From: Microbacterium sp. M28 | Lineage (GTDB): Bacteria > Actinomycetota > Actinomycetes > Actinomycetales > Microbacteriaceae | Direction: 5' to 3' | Assembly (NCBI RefSeq): GCF_025836995.1 | Contig: NZ_CP107546.1 | Location: 1,488,001-1,552,000 of the forward strand | Length of the DNA stretch: 64,000 bases | Shown here: piece by piece, positions 24,749 through 33,246 of the stretch | Numbering within the stretch: the stretch's first letter is position 1 | How the letters are laid out: each line of letters opens with the position of its first letter | The notes under the pieces: model-generated | What the model saw: the letters and a program-made list of their open reading frames with translations, nothing else | Told to the model about the DNA's origin: nothing | Database searches by the model: none | Translations under genes and position numbers: made by a program

Positions 24749-26434
24749 GTGTCGCGCAGCGCTGAGCGCCGCATCGCGCTCGTCGAGACGGGCGATGCGT
24801 ACACGGCCGTGGACCTCGACGCCGACAGCACCGAGCTCGAGCGGCGGAACATCGCACGCGACCGGCTGCCGGCGTGGATCGCGTCCGTCGAGGATGCCGC
24901 GCCGACGCGCTGGGTGATCCGCAGTGCGCGGGAGCTCTATCCGGCGCTCCTGCATGCCGGTGCGCGTCTGGGGCGGACCCATGATCTCGTCCTGTGCCAT
25001 GCGATCCTGCGCGACACGGCGCTGCTGGCCGAACCGCTCGCGCCCTCGCGGGCGTGGATCGCGTCGGCGGCCGAGCCAGAGCCCCCGACGCTCTTCGATG
25101 CGCTGGCGTCGGACGTCGCGCGCGATCCGATCGAGGAACTGCTGACGCAGTATCGCGCGCAGCTGCGTGCGCTGTCCGGCGCCGCGGACGGTCGCCTCGC
25201 CCTGCTGTGCGCCGCCGAGTCCGCCGGCGGCCTCGTCGCGGAGGAGATGCGCGCCGGCGGCCTTCCCTGGGATGCCGCGACCCATGAGCGCATCCTGACC
25301 GACACGCTCGGCGAGCGGCGCGCCGGTGGGGTGCCGATGAAGATGGCCGAGCTCGCGCAGCAGGTCCGCGCCGAGCTGGACGATCAGAACCTGAACCTGG
25401 ACAGCCAGCAGAAGCTCCTGCGCGCGCTGCACCGCGTCGGGGTGCTGGCGGAATCCACGAGCAGGTGGGAGCTGGCCGAGTTCGACCACCCGGCGGTCGC
25501 CCCGCTGCTCGCCTACAAGAGGCTGGCGCGACTGCTCAGCGCGAACGGGTGGGCGTGGCTGACGGAATGGGTGCAGGACGGCAGGTTCCGCCCGGTGTAC
25601 ATCCCCGGAGGAGTCGTCACCGGGCGCTGGGCATCAGCCGGCGGGGGAGCGCTGCAGCTGCCTCGCATGCTCCGGCCCGCCGTGCGTGCGGATCCGGGCT
25701 GGAAGCTCATCGTCGCCGACGTGGCGCAACTGGAGCCGCGGATGCTGGCGGCGATGGCGCGGGACGAGGCGATGGCGCAGGCCGCCCGCGGCACCGACCT
25801 GTATGCGGGGGTCGTGGCGTCCGGCGCTGTCGCCACCAGGGAAGAGGCGAAGTACGCGGTGCTGGGCGCGATGTACGGTGCGACCACCGGCGACAGCGGT
25901 CGTCTCGTGCCCCGGCTGCGCAAGGTCTATCCGCGGGCCATGCGCCTCGTCGACGACGCGGCGCGCACGGGGGAGGACGGCGGGGTCGTCTCGACGTGGC
26001 TCGGACGCTCGTCGCCGAAGCCCCCGGCGGCCTGGGCCGCCGGGCAGGCCGCGGCGAGCGGCGCGGAGGCCTCACCGGCGATGGTCCGAGAGGCGCAGCG
26101 CCGGGCACGGGAACGGGGACGCTTCACCCGCAACTTCGTCGTGCAGGGCACGGCGGCCGAATGGTCGTTGATCTGGTTGGCGGAGATCCGCCACCGATTG
26201 CACGCGCTCCCGGATGCGCGGACGCCGGCTCCGGCATCCGGACCCTTCGCGCGCGCTGCGCACCTCGCCTTCTTCCTGCACGACGAGGTCATCCTGCACG
26301 TGCCGGCGGAGGTCGCCGACCAGGCGGCGGATGCCGTGCGCGACGCCGCCGCCGTGGCGACCGAGCGGCTGTTCGGGTCCTTCCCGCTCGACGTCCCGCT
26401 GGATCTGCGAGTGGCCGAGACCGCCGAGAAGTAG
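24749..26434 (+). CDS. Family A DNA polymerase-like protein (bifunctional 3'-5' exonuclease/polymerase type)
   Basis: A 561-residue protein with the polymerase half of Pol I. Motif A is VADVAQLEPRML (catalytic Asp). The O-helix is R-EEA-K-YAVLGAMYG, with Arg and Lys in the right register and Leu at the position of Pol I Phe762. Motif C is FFLHDEVILHV. The N-terminal region is short and I find no clear DEDD exonuclease motifs or 5' nuclease. Homologues are annotated in actinobacteria as bifunctional exonuclease/polymerases; a repair role is plausible. The start is a GTG without a clear ribosome-binding site. The TAG stop is part of the rnpB -10 hexamer. Confidence 0.85.
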   Translation: MSRSAERRIALVETGDAYTAVDLDADSTELERRNIARDRLPAWIASVEDAAPTRWVIRSARELYPALLHAGARLGRTHDLVLCHAILRDTALLAEPLAPSRAWIASAAEPEPPTLFDALASDVARDPIEELLTQYRAQLRALSGAADGRLALLCAAESAGGLVAEEMRAGGLPWDAATHERILTDTLGERRAGGVPMKMAELAQQVRAELDDQNLNLDSQQKLLRALHRVGVLAESTSRWELAEFDHPAVAPLLAYKRLARLLSANGWAWLTEWVQDGRFRPVYIPGGVVTGRWASAGGGALQLPRMLRPAVRADPGWKLIVADVAQLEPRMLAAMARDEAMAQAARGTDLYAGVVASGAVATREEAKYAVLGAMYGATTGDSGRLVPRLRKVYPRAMRLVDDAARTGEDGGVVSTWLGRSSPKPPAAWAAGQAAASGAEASPAMVREAQRRARERGRFTRNFVVQGTAAEWSLIWLAEIRHRLHALPDARTPAPASGPFARAAHLAFFLHDEVILHVPAEVADQAADAVRDAAAVATERLFGSFPLDVPLDLRVAETAEK

Positions 26435-26437
26435 ACT
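26432..26437 (+). promoter_or_regulatory. -10 element (TAGACT) of rnpB overlapping a stop codon
   Basis: TAGACT ends 6 bases before the predicted first base of RNase P RNA (G at 26444). Its first three bases are the stop codon of the upstream polymerase gene. It calibrates the spacing used for leaderless genes in this window. Confidence 0.6.
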
Positions 26438-26443
26438 GATGGG

Positions 26444-26810
26444 GTGAATGGGCCGGCTGGACGGTCGCGTGGCGGGAGACCGCACCGAGGAACGTCCGGG
26501 CTCCGCAGGGCAGGGCGGTGGGTAACACCCACCCGGAGTGATCCGCGAGACAGTGCCACAGAGAGCAGACCGCCGGGCCTCGGCCCGGTAAGGGTGAAAG
26601 GGTGGTGTAAGAGACCACCGGGGGCCGTGGTGACACGGCCCGCCAGGTAAACCTCGCCCGGAGCAAGGCCAGACAGAGGATGATGACGCGGCTCGCCGAG
26701 TCCTCGGGTAGGCCGCTGGAGCGTCACGGCAACGTGCCGCCGAGAGAGATGACCGTCGAAGGGGCGAAGAACCCCGGAACAGAACCCGGCGTACAGGCCG
26801 ACCCATTCAC
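26444..26810 (+). ncRNA. rnpB: RNase P RNA, bacterial class A
   Basis: The catalytic RNA of RNase P, which matures tRNA 5' ends. Hallmarks are GAGGAACGTCCGGGCTCC in the conserved 5' region, GGGTAACACCCACCCGG, the AAGGGTGAAAGGGTGGTGTA region, GTAAACCTCGCCCGGAGCAA and the ACAGAACCCGGCG end. The 5' stretch GTGAATGGGCCGGC pairs with GGCCGACCCATTCAC at the 3' end to form P1, which defines both ends. No protein is encoded. It is followed by a 50-bp perfect palindrome. Confidence 0.95.
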
Positions 26811-26815
26811 CTCAC

Positions 26816-26865
26816 AACGCCGAAGGCCTCGGCATCCTGATCAGGATGCCGAGGCCTTCGGCGTT
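26816..26865. terminator. Perfect 50-bp palindrome, bidirectional terminator
   Basis: Bases 26816-26840 are the exact reverse complement of 26841-26865, with TGATCA at the centre. As RNA it would form a stem of more than 20 bp in either direction, between rnpB and the convergent ppgK. Confidence 0.85.
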
Positions 26866-26951
26866 TCGCTCCGGGGACCGTTCGCCTCGGAGGGGCCACG
26901 CGCCCAGAGGCTCGCGGCAGCGCGCAGCGCTGTCGGGAGTGGGCGTGGGGA

Positions 26952-27698
26952 TCAGTCGCCGGCGAGCGACGCCGCGCCGATGATGCCGGAGTTGTTGCGG
27001 TGGATCGCCGGGACGATCGGGGTCTTGAGGTCCAGCAGGGGCAGGAAGTCGCTCGCGTTCTTGGAGACTCCGCCGCCGACGACGAACAGGTCGGGGCTGA
27101 AGAGGAACTCGATGTGCGAGTAGAACGCCTGGAGGCGTTCGGCCCATTCGGCCCAGGTGAGGCCTTCGCGCTCGCGTGCGGACGTGGCGGCCCAGCGCTC
27201 GACGGACTCGTACGAGCCGTAGTTGAGGTGTCCGAGCTCGGTGTTCGGAACGAGCACGCCGTCGTAGAGGAAGGCCGAGCCGATCCCGGTGCCGAGGGTC
27301 GTCAGCAGGGTGAGGCCGATGACGTCGCGAGCCGCGCCGTGGCGGGCTTCGGCGACACCCGCGGCATCCGCGTCGTTCACGAAGACGATGTTGCGCTGGA
27401 GTCCGTCGCGGAAGAACTGCTCGGCCTCGAAGTTCACCCACTGCTTCGATACGTTCGCGGCCGACAGCGTCTTGCCGCGCTTGACGATGGCGGGAAAGGC
27501 GACGCCGAGCGGCAGCGACGCGTCCTGCACATCCAGCGTCTTCAGCACGGTCTGCACGGCGATCAGCACGTCCTCCGGCGATGCGCCCTCAGGCGTGGGG
27601 ACCCGCACCCGATCGGATGCCATCGTGCCGTGTTCGAGGTCGACGATGCCTGCTTTGATACCTGTGCCGCCGATGTCGACGCCGATCGCTTTTGCCAT
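26952..27698 (-). CDS. ppgK: Polyphosphate glucokinase (ROK family)
   Basis: A 248-residue sugar kinase that phosphorylates glucose with polyphosphate or ATP, typical of actinobacteria. The phosphate motif is GVDIGGTGIKAGIVDL, the sugar site includes VFVNDADAAGVAE, and LTLLTTLGTGIGSAF is the second phosphate loop. The short length and absent ROK zinc-binding cysteines fit PpgK rather than GlkA. The ATG at 27698 gives MAKAIGVDIGG; a TAGGCT 7 bases upstream suggests a leaderless start. Confidence 0.92.
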   Translation of the reverse strand: MAKAIGVDIGGTGIKAGIVDLEHGTMASDRVRVPTPEGASPEDVLIAVQTVLKTLDVQDASLPLGVAFPAIVKRGKTLSAANVSKQWVNFEAEQFFRDGLQRNIVFVNDADAAGVAEARHGAARDVIGLTLLTTLGTGIGSAFLYDGVLVPNTELGHLNYGSYESVERWAATSAREREGLTWAEWAERLQAFYSHIEFLFSPDLFVVGGGVSKNASDFLPLLDLKTPIVPAIHRNNSGIIGAASLAGD

Positions 27699-27705
27699 GA
27701 GCAAT

Positions 27706-27711
27706 AGCCTA
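27706..27711 (-). promoter_or_regulatory. Putative -10 element (TAGGCT) of ppgK
   Basis: The minus-strand TAGGCT ends 7 bases before the ATG at 27698. Confidence 0.4.
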
Positions 27712-27766
27712 CCGAGCGGGCCGACCGACAGTAGGATCGTGACAGTTGCTTACGAAGGGATCCGCC

Positions 27767-27961
27767 ATGCCGGACAACGATCACAAGTACTGGTACAACT
27801 CGGTGACCGGCGAGGTCGAATTCGGCATGATCTCGCCGTCGACGGACCGTATCGGCCCCTTCGACACGGCCGAGGAAGCGGCGAACGCGCCCGAGGTGGT
27901 CAAGCGCCGTTCGGCGGCCTGGGCCGAAGAGGAAGCCGCCGAGAACGGGTGGGACTCCTGA
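27767..27961 (+). CDS. Small SPOR-like actinobacterial protein upstream of glnA2
   Basis: A 64-residue protein starting MPDNDHKYWYNSVTGEVEFG, with RIGPFDTAEEAANAP and an acidic Trp-containing tail. Similar short proteins are common in actinobacteria and resemble a single SPOR-type repeat, but no function is known. The ATG at 27767 has GAAGGGA 5 bases upstream. The stop is 2 bases before the glnA2 ATG, so the genes share a message. TAGGAT at 27732-27737 could be the operon -10. Confidence 0.75.
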   Translation: MPDNDHKYWYNSVTGEVEFGMISPSTDRIGPFDTAEEAANAPEVVKRRSAAWAEEEAAENGWDS

Positions 27962-27963
27962 CG

Positions 27964-29307
27964 ATGGGCATGGACAAGCAGCGGGACTTCGTTCTGCGCA
28001 CGATCGAGGAGCGCGGCGTCAAGTTCGTCCGGCTCTGGTTCACCGACGTCATCGGCACGCTCAAGTCGGTCGCGATCGCTCCGGCCGAGGTCGAGGGCGC
28101 TTTCGCGGAGGGCATCGGATTCGACGGGTCGGCGATCGAAGGGCTGACCAGGGGCTCCGAATCGGATCTGCTCGCACAGCCGGATCCGACCACGTTCCAG
28201 ACGCTGCCGTGGCGCGGGGAGATCGACCCCACGGCCCGCATGTTCTGCGACCTGACGACGCCCGACGGACAGCCGGCCGTGGCCGATCCCCGGCACGTCC
28301 TCAAGCGCACCCTGGCCAAGGCCGCGGATGCCGGGTTCACGTTCTACACGCACCCCGAGATCGAGTTCTATCTGCTGAAGTCCTCGACCTTCGGACCGGA
28401 GGGCCCCGTCCCGGTCGACTCGGCCGGGTACTTCGACAACGTGCCCGGTGGCACGGCGCATGACTTCCGTCGCCGGTCTGTGCGGATGCTCGAGGACCTC
28501 GGCATCTCGGTGGAGTTCAGCCACCACGAGGGCGGCCCAGGTCAGAACGAGATCGACCTGCGCTACGCGGACGCGCTCACGATGGCCGACAACGTGATGA
28601 CCTTCCGGACGGTCATCAAGGAGGTCGCGATCGAGCAGGGCGTGTACGCAACGTTCATGCCGAAGCCGCTGAGCAACCACCCCGGCAGCGGCATGCACAC
28701 TCACATGTCCCTGTTCGAGGGGGAGCGCAACGCGTTCTACGAGGAGGGCGCGAAGTACCAGTTGTCCAAGACGGGACGGCAGTTCATCGCCGGCCTCCTC
28801 AGGCACGCGAACGAGATCGCCGCTGTCACCAACCAGTTCGTGAACTCGTACAAGCGCCTGTGGGGCGGTGACGAGGCACCGAGCTTCGTGACCTGGGGCC
28901 ACACCAACCGTTCGGCACTCGTGCGGGTGCCGATGTACAAGCCCAACAAGAGCGGCTCGTCGCGCATCGAGTATCGCGGCATCGACTCCGCCGCCAACCC
29001 GTACCTCGCGTACGCGCTCATGCTCGCGGCCGGCCTCAAGGGCATCGAGGAAAGCTACGACCTGCCCCCGGAGGCCGAGGACAACGTCTGGGCGCTCAGC
29101 GACGCCGAGCGCAGGGCGCTCGGCTACGAGGCGCTGCCGGCGAGCCTGGACCACGCGCTGGAGTTCATGGAGGCCTCCGAACTGGTCGCCGAAACGCTCG
29201 GGGAGCAGGTCTTCAACTACGTCCTGCGCAACAAGCGCAAGGAGTGGGAGGCCTACCGCGGCCAGGTCACGCCCTTCGAACTGAAGAGCAACCTCGAGCT
29301 GCTCTGA
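27964..29307 (+). CDS. glnA2: Glutamine synthetase, type I (GlnA2)
   Basis: A 447-residue ATP-dependent enzyme making glutamine from glutamate and ammonia, expected to be a dodecamer. Signature segments are GIGFDGSAIEGLTRGSESDL, HPEIEFYL, the metal site HHEGGPGQNEIDLR, MPKPLSNHPGSGMHTHMSL, and a YDLPPE tyrosine at 365 in the place of the adenylylation loop. The start is ATG 27964 or the second ATG at 27970 (MDKQRD). The close link to glnE and the small upstream gene is the standard actinobacterial glnA2 locus. GlnA2-type enzymes in streptomycetes are auxiliary to GlnA1. Confidence 0.92.
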   Translation: MGMDKQRDFVLRTIEERGVKFVRLWFTDVIGTLKSVAIAPAEVEGAFAEGIGFDGSAIEGLTRGSESDLLAQPDPTTFQTLPWRGEIDPTARMFCDLTTPDGQPAVADPRHVLKRTLAKAADAGFTFYTHPEIEFYLLKSSTFGPEGPVPVDSAGYFDNVPGGTAHDFRRRSVRMLEDLGISVEFSHHEGGPGQNEIDLRYADALTMADNVMTFRTVIKEVAIEQGVYATFMPKPLSNHPGSGMHTHMSLFEGERNAFYEEGAKYQLSKTGRQFIAGLLRHANEIAAVTNQFVNSYKRLWGGDEAPSFVTWGHTNRSALVRVPMYKPNKSGSSRIEYRGIDSAANPYLAYALMLAAGLKGIEESYDLPPEAEDNVWALSDAERRALGYEALPASLDHALEFMEASELVAETLGEQVFNYVLRNKRKEWEAYRGQVTPFELKSNLELL

Positions 29308-29313
29308 CCGCGC

Positions 29314-32292
29314 ATGGCACGGCCGGTCGACTCCGTCTCGCTGTCTGCGCTGGCGCGCCTGGGCTTCACCGAGCTCAGCGCCGCCGCGCAGTCCCTCACC
29401 GAGCTCGCCGAACTGACCGGCATCGATCGGGGCATCCTGATCGACGGAGCCGCCGGCGGTGCCGACCCGGATGCCGCGGTCGCCGGGATGCTCCGCATCG
29501 CTCGGCGCGACCGCACGCAGATCAGCGGCCTGCTCGCGGATGACGAGACCCGTGCACGGCTCTGGCGGGTGCTCGGGGCATCGCTCGGGCTGGCGGACTT
29601 CTTCCTCCGGCATCCGGACGCCCTGGACGTGGTCGCGGAAACCACCGTGGCCGTGCCGGATGCCGCCGGCCTTCGGGCCCGGCTGCTCGACGCCGTCGGG
29701 GCGGAGGACGGCTTCGCCGACACCGCAGAGGACGAGGCATGGGTGCGGTTGCGGGTCGCCTATCGCCGCGAGCTCGCGCGGATCGCGATCGCCGATCTCT
29801 CGCATCCGCGACCGGCCGACCTGATCCCTGCGGTGAGCGCAGGGCTCGCGGATGCCGCAGGCGCGGCGCTGGAGGCGTCCCTGGCTGTGGCGAGGACCAG
29901 GGTCGCCCTGTCGTCTCGTCGCGAGGCTGTCGCGGCGACGCAGCTCGCGATCATCGGGATGGGCAAGGCCGGTGCTCGCGAACTCAACTACGTCAGCGAC
30001 GTCGATGTGATCTTCGTCGGCGGCACCTCGGACGAGAACGTCGTCGAGGAGAGCCGGGCGATCGACATCTCCACGCGGCTGGCGCGCGAGACCATGCGGG
30101 GGCTCTCCGGCATCGAGGTCGAACCGCCCCTGTGGGAGGTGGACGCGGCGCTGCGCCCCGAGGGGAAGCAGGGCGCCCTGGTGCGCTCGCTGGCCTCGCA
30201 TCTGGCGTACTACGACCGCTGGGCGAAGAGCTGGGAGTTCCAGGCGCTGCTGAAGGCGCGTCCTCTCGCGGGTGACGCACAGCTCGGCGCGGCGTACATC
30301 GAGGCGGTCCAGCCGAAGATCTGGTCGAGTGCGGCCAGGGAGAACTTCGTCGACAGCGTGCAGCGCATGCGGGAGCGCGTCACCGCGCACATCGACCCGG
30401 AGGACGCTCCGTACCAGCTCAAGCTCGGCGAGGGGGGCCTGCGCGACATCGAGTTCACCGTGCAGCTGCTGCAGCTCGTGCACGGCCTCGCCGACCCCCG
30501 CATCCGCACGCGCGGCACCCTGGAGTCGCTCGACGCGCTCGTCGAGCGCGGGTACATCGGGCGCGCCGATGCGGCCGCCTTCGCGGACGACTACCGGACG
30601 CTCCGGCTCCTCGAGCACCGGCTGCAGCTGCGCGAGCTGTCCCGTACGCATCTGATGCCCCGCACCGACGAGGGCCGTCGCGTGCTCGCCCGCGCGAGTC
30701 GTCTCGCCGACTCCGGTCCCGACGTGTGGGCGCTGTGGGAGCGCGTGCGCCGCGAGGTCCGCGACATCCACACCCGCTTGTTCTACCGTCCGCTGCTCAC
30801 GGCCGTCGCGTCCTTGCCGGAGGAGGGGCGCAGCCTCTCGACCGAGCAGGCGCACGACCGCCTGGCCGCCATCGGGTTCCGCGACCCGGCCGGGGCCCTG
30901 CGCCACATCGGCGCCCTCACGAAGGGCGTGAGCCGGAAGGCGACGATCCAACGGCACCTGATGCCGGTCATGGTGCGCTGGTTCGCTGACGGCACGGACC
31001 CCGATTACGGACTGATCGCCTTCCGCCGCATCAGCGAGCGGCTCGGCGACACCCCGTGGTTCCTGCGGATGCTGCGGGACTCGTCCGGCGCCGCCGAGAG
31101 TCTGACGAGGCTGCTGTCCTCGTCGCGCTACGTGGGTGAGCTGATGGAGTGGATCCCGGAGTCCGTGGCGTGGCTGGACAGCACCGAGTCGTTGCGGCCG
31201 CGCGCGGCATCCGCTCTCGATGAGGAGGCGCGGGCGATCCAGACGCGACACGAGAAGACGACCGACGCGCTCCGAGCCGTGCGGGGCCTGCGTCGTCGGG
31301 AGCTGCTGCGCACAGCCATGGGGGCGGTGCTGGACGTGCTCACGATCGAGGAGATCGCCACAGCTCTCACCGGCATCACGGACGCGACGATCCAGGCGGG
31401 CCTGCGCGCCGTCCGTCGCGAGGTCGTCGCGTCCGAGGACGACAGCCTCGACTTCGCCGTGATCGGGATGGGCCGCTTCGGCGGCGCAGAGCTCGGATTC
31501 GGTTCGGATGCCGACATCCTCTACGTCTACGAGGCGAACGACGTCGAGCCGCAGCGCGCCCAGCAATTGGCCGTGAAGCTGGTGAACGGCCTGCGAGAGC
31601 ACCTGACCGATCAGCGCGTTCCCCTGGATCTGGACGCGGATCTTCGCCCTGAGGGACGCAACGGCCCCGTGGTGCGCACGCTGGACGCCTACGCGGAGTA
31701 CTACCGCCGGTGGTCGCTGTCCTGGGAGGCGCAGGCGCTGCTGCGTGCCAGAGGCGTCGCCGGCAGCACGACGTTGATCAACCGCTTCATGCGACTCGCG
31801 GACAGCGTCCGCTACCCGGAACAGGTGGATCTGCAGGGCGTCAGGGAGATCAAGCGCATCAAGGCGCGTGTCGAGGGCGAGCGCCTGCCCCAGGGGGCGG
31901 ATCCGAGACGTCATCTGAAGCTCGGACCAGGGTCGCTCAGCGACGTCGAGTGGCTCGTCCAGATCATTCAGCTGCAGCATGCATCCCAGATCGAAGGTCT
32001 GCGCACGACGTCGACGCTGCAGGCACTGGATGCCGCCGTGGCGGCCGATCTCGTGCCGGCCGACGGGGCGGACCGGCTGCGCGAGGCATGGCGTCTGGCG
32101 AGTCGACTGCGCTCGGCCATCACGCTGCTGACCGGGCAGACCAGCGACGTGCTGCCGTCTGACCGACAGCAGTTGGATGGGATAGGCCGGCTCCTGGGCT
32201 ACGCGGACCGCTCGGCCACCGAGGTGGAAGAGGACTATCTCGGCGTGACACGCCGAGCGCGTCGTGTCTTCGACGAGCTCTTCTACGGATAG
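29314..32292 (+). CDS. glnE: Glutamine synthetase adenylyltransferase/adenylyl-removing enzyme
   Basis: A 992-residue bifunctional regulator that attaches or removes AMP on glutamine synthetase in response to nitrogen status. The two nucleotidyltransferase halves are both intact. The adenylyl-removing motif GMGKAGARELNYVSDVDV lies near residues 213-230, and the adenylyltransferase motif GMGRFGGAELGFGSDADI near 717-735, each with the paired aspartates. Helical regulatory parts lie between and after. It starts 6 bases after glnA2 and is in the same operon; its main target may be GlnA1, whose tyrosine 402 loop is encoded at 34.3 kb. Confidence 0.95.
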   Translation: MARPVDSVSLSALARLGFTELSAAAQSLTELAELTGIDRGILIDGAAGGADPDAAVAGMLRIARRDRTQISGLLADDETRARLWRVLGASLGLADFFLRHPDALDVVAETTVAVPDAAGLRARLLDAVGAEDGFADTAEDEAWVRLRVAYRRELARIAIADLSHPRPADLIPAVSAGLADAAGAALEASLAVARTRVALSSRREAVAATQLAIIGMGKAGARELNYVSDVDVIFVGGTSDENVVEESRAIDISTRLARETMRGLSGIEVEPPLWEVDAALRPEGKQGALVRSLASHLAYYDRWAKSWEFQALLKARPLAGDAQLGAAYIEAVQPKIWSSAARENFVDSVQRMRERVTAHIDPEDAPYQLKLGEGGLRDIEFTVQLLQLVHGLADPRIRTRGTLESLDALVERGYIGRADAAAFADDYRTLRLLEHRLQLRELSRTHLMPRTDEGRRVLARASRLADSGPDVWALWERVRREVRDIHTRLFYRPLLTAVASLPEEGRSLSTEQAHDRLAAIGFRDPAGALRHIGALTKGVSRKATIQRHLMPVMVRWFADGTDPDYGLIAFRRISERLGDTPWFLRMLRDSSGAAESLTRLLSSSRYVGELMEWIPESVAWLDSTESLRPRAASALDEEARAIQTRHEKTTDALRAVRGLRRRELLRTAMGAVLDVLTIEEIATALTGITDATIQAGLRAVRREVVASEDDSLDFAVIGMGRFGGAELGFGSDADILYVYEANDVEPQRAQQLAVKLVNGLREHLTDQRVPLDLDADLRPEGRNGPVVRTLDAYAEYYRRWSLSWEAQALLRARGVAGSTTLINRFMRLADSVRYPEQVDLQGVREIKRIKARVEGERLPQGADPRRHLKLGPGSLSDVEWLVQIIQLQHASQIEGLRTTSTLQALDAAVAADLVPADGADRLREAWRLASRLRSAITLLTGQTSDVLPSDRQQLDGIGRLLGYADRSATEVEEDYLGVTRRARRVFDELFYG

Positions 32293-32315
32293 TTGCCATA
32301 TCGGTCGCTTCCACC

Positions 32316-32321
32316 CAGGCT
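32316..32321 (+). promoter_or_regulatory. Putative -10 element (CAGGCT) before diacylglycerol kinase gene
   Basis: CAGGCT ends 6 bases before the ATG at 32328, so this gene may have its own leaderless transcript although it follows glnE by 35 bases. Confidence 0.4.
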
Positions 32322-32327
32322 GAAGAC

Positions 32328-33239
32328 ATGAGCATGAAGATCGGTGTCGTCTGGAATCCCTCCAAGGTCGAAGAGGCGGAGTTGCGCTCGGCTGTCGAGG
32401 AGGCCTTCGGAGATCAGGTCCAGTGGTGGGAGACCAGCGTCGACGATCCTGGTCGGGGGATGGCCGCCGAGGCGCTGACGGCCGGATGCGACACGGTCCT
32501 CGCGGTCGGCGGCGACGGCACGGTGCGCGCGGTGGCCGAGACGCTTGCGGGATCGGATGCCGTGCTCGGGATCGTGCCGCGCGGCACGGGCAACCTGCTC
32601 GCCCGCAACCTCGAGGTGCCGCTGGACGACATTCCCGCCGCGCTCGAGCGGATCGCTCGCGGCGAGGTACGACGGATCGATCTCGGTTGGGTCGAGATCG
32701 ACGGTGTCGAGCACGCGTTCGCGGTCATGGTCGGATTCGGAGTCGACGCGCAGATGCTCGTCGAGACGGATGACGATCTCAAGGAGCGCGCCGGATGGCT
32801 GGCGTACGTCGAGGCCATGGGCAGGGCCCTCGCGGGCACCGAGATGACCGGCATCACTCTGACGATCGACGACGGCGACGCCCAGGAGGTCCGGGGGCAC
32901 ACCCTGCTGATCGGGAACTGCGGCATGCTGCAGGGCGGCATCCGGCTCCTCCCGGACGCCGTGCTCGACGACGGCCGACTGGATCTGCTGCTGGTCAGCG
33001 CGGACGGTGCGCTGCAGTGGATGGACACGGTCCGCTCCGTGGTGTGGGACAACGGCATCCGCCGCATGTTCGATCGTGAAGCCGTCGCGGTCAGCACGGA
33101 CTCGACGAGTCACGTGACCGCGGAGCGCATCCGCGTCGAGCTCGAGACCCCGCTGGCCTTCGAGATCGACGGGGAAGAGGTCGGCGAGGTGACGATGTTC
33201 ACCGTCCGTGTCCAGCCGGGCGCGATCCAGGTCCGCTGA
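32328..33239 (+). CDS. Diacylglycerol kinase family lipid kinase
   Basis: A 303-residue soluble lipid kinase of the DAGK/sphingosine-kinase superfamily, similar in type to DgkB. The glycine-rich loop VLAVGGDGTVRAVAETL (residues about 58-74) and the GIVPRGTGNLLARNL motif are clear. The C-terminal sheet carries DGRLDLLLVSA and an EIDGEEV acidic motif. It probably phosphorylates diacylglycerol or a related lipid at the membrane. It ends 7 bases from the convergent HAD gene, with no terminator between. Confidence 0.9.
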   Translation: MSMKIGVVWNPSKVEEAELRSAVEEAFGDQVQWWETSVDDPGRGMAAEALTAGCDTVLAVGGDGTVRAVAETLAGSDAVLGIVPRGTGNLLARNLEVPLDDIPAALERIARGEVRRIDLGWVEIDGVEHAFAVMVGFGVDAQMLVETDDDLKERAGWLAYVEAMGRALAGTEMTGITLTIDDGDAQEVRGHTLLIGNCGMLQGGIRLLPDAVLDDGRLDLLLVSADGALQWMDTVRSVVWDNGIRRMFDREAVAVSTDSTSHVTAERIRVELETPLAFEIDGEEVGEVTMFTVRVQPGAIQVR

Positions 33240-33246
33240 GCCGGGC

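Noticed and set aside
27781..31980. A very long open frame on the minus strand (about 1,400 codons) opposite glnA2 and glnE
   Set aside because: It is antisense to two unmistakable genes, lacks any recognisable domain, and is rich in Arg/Asp/Val as expected from the complementary frame of high-GC coding DNA.
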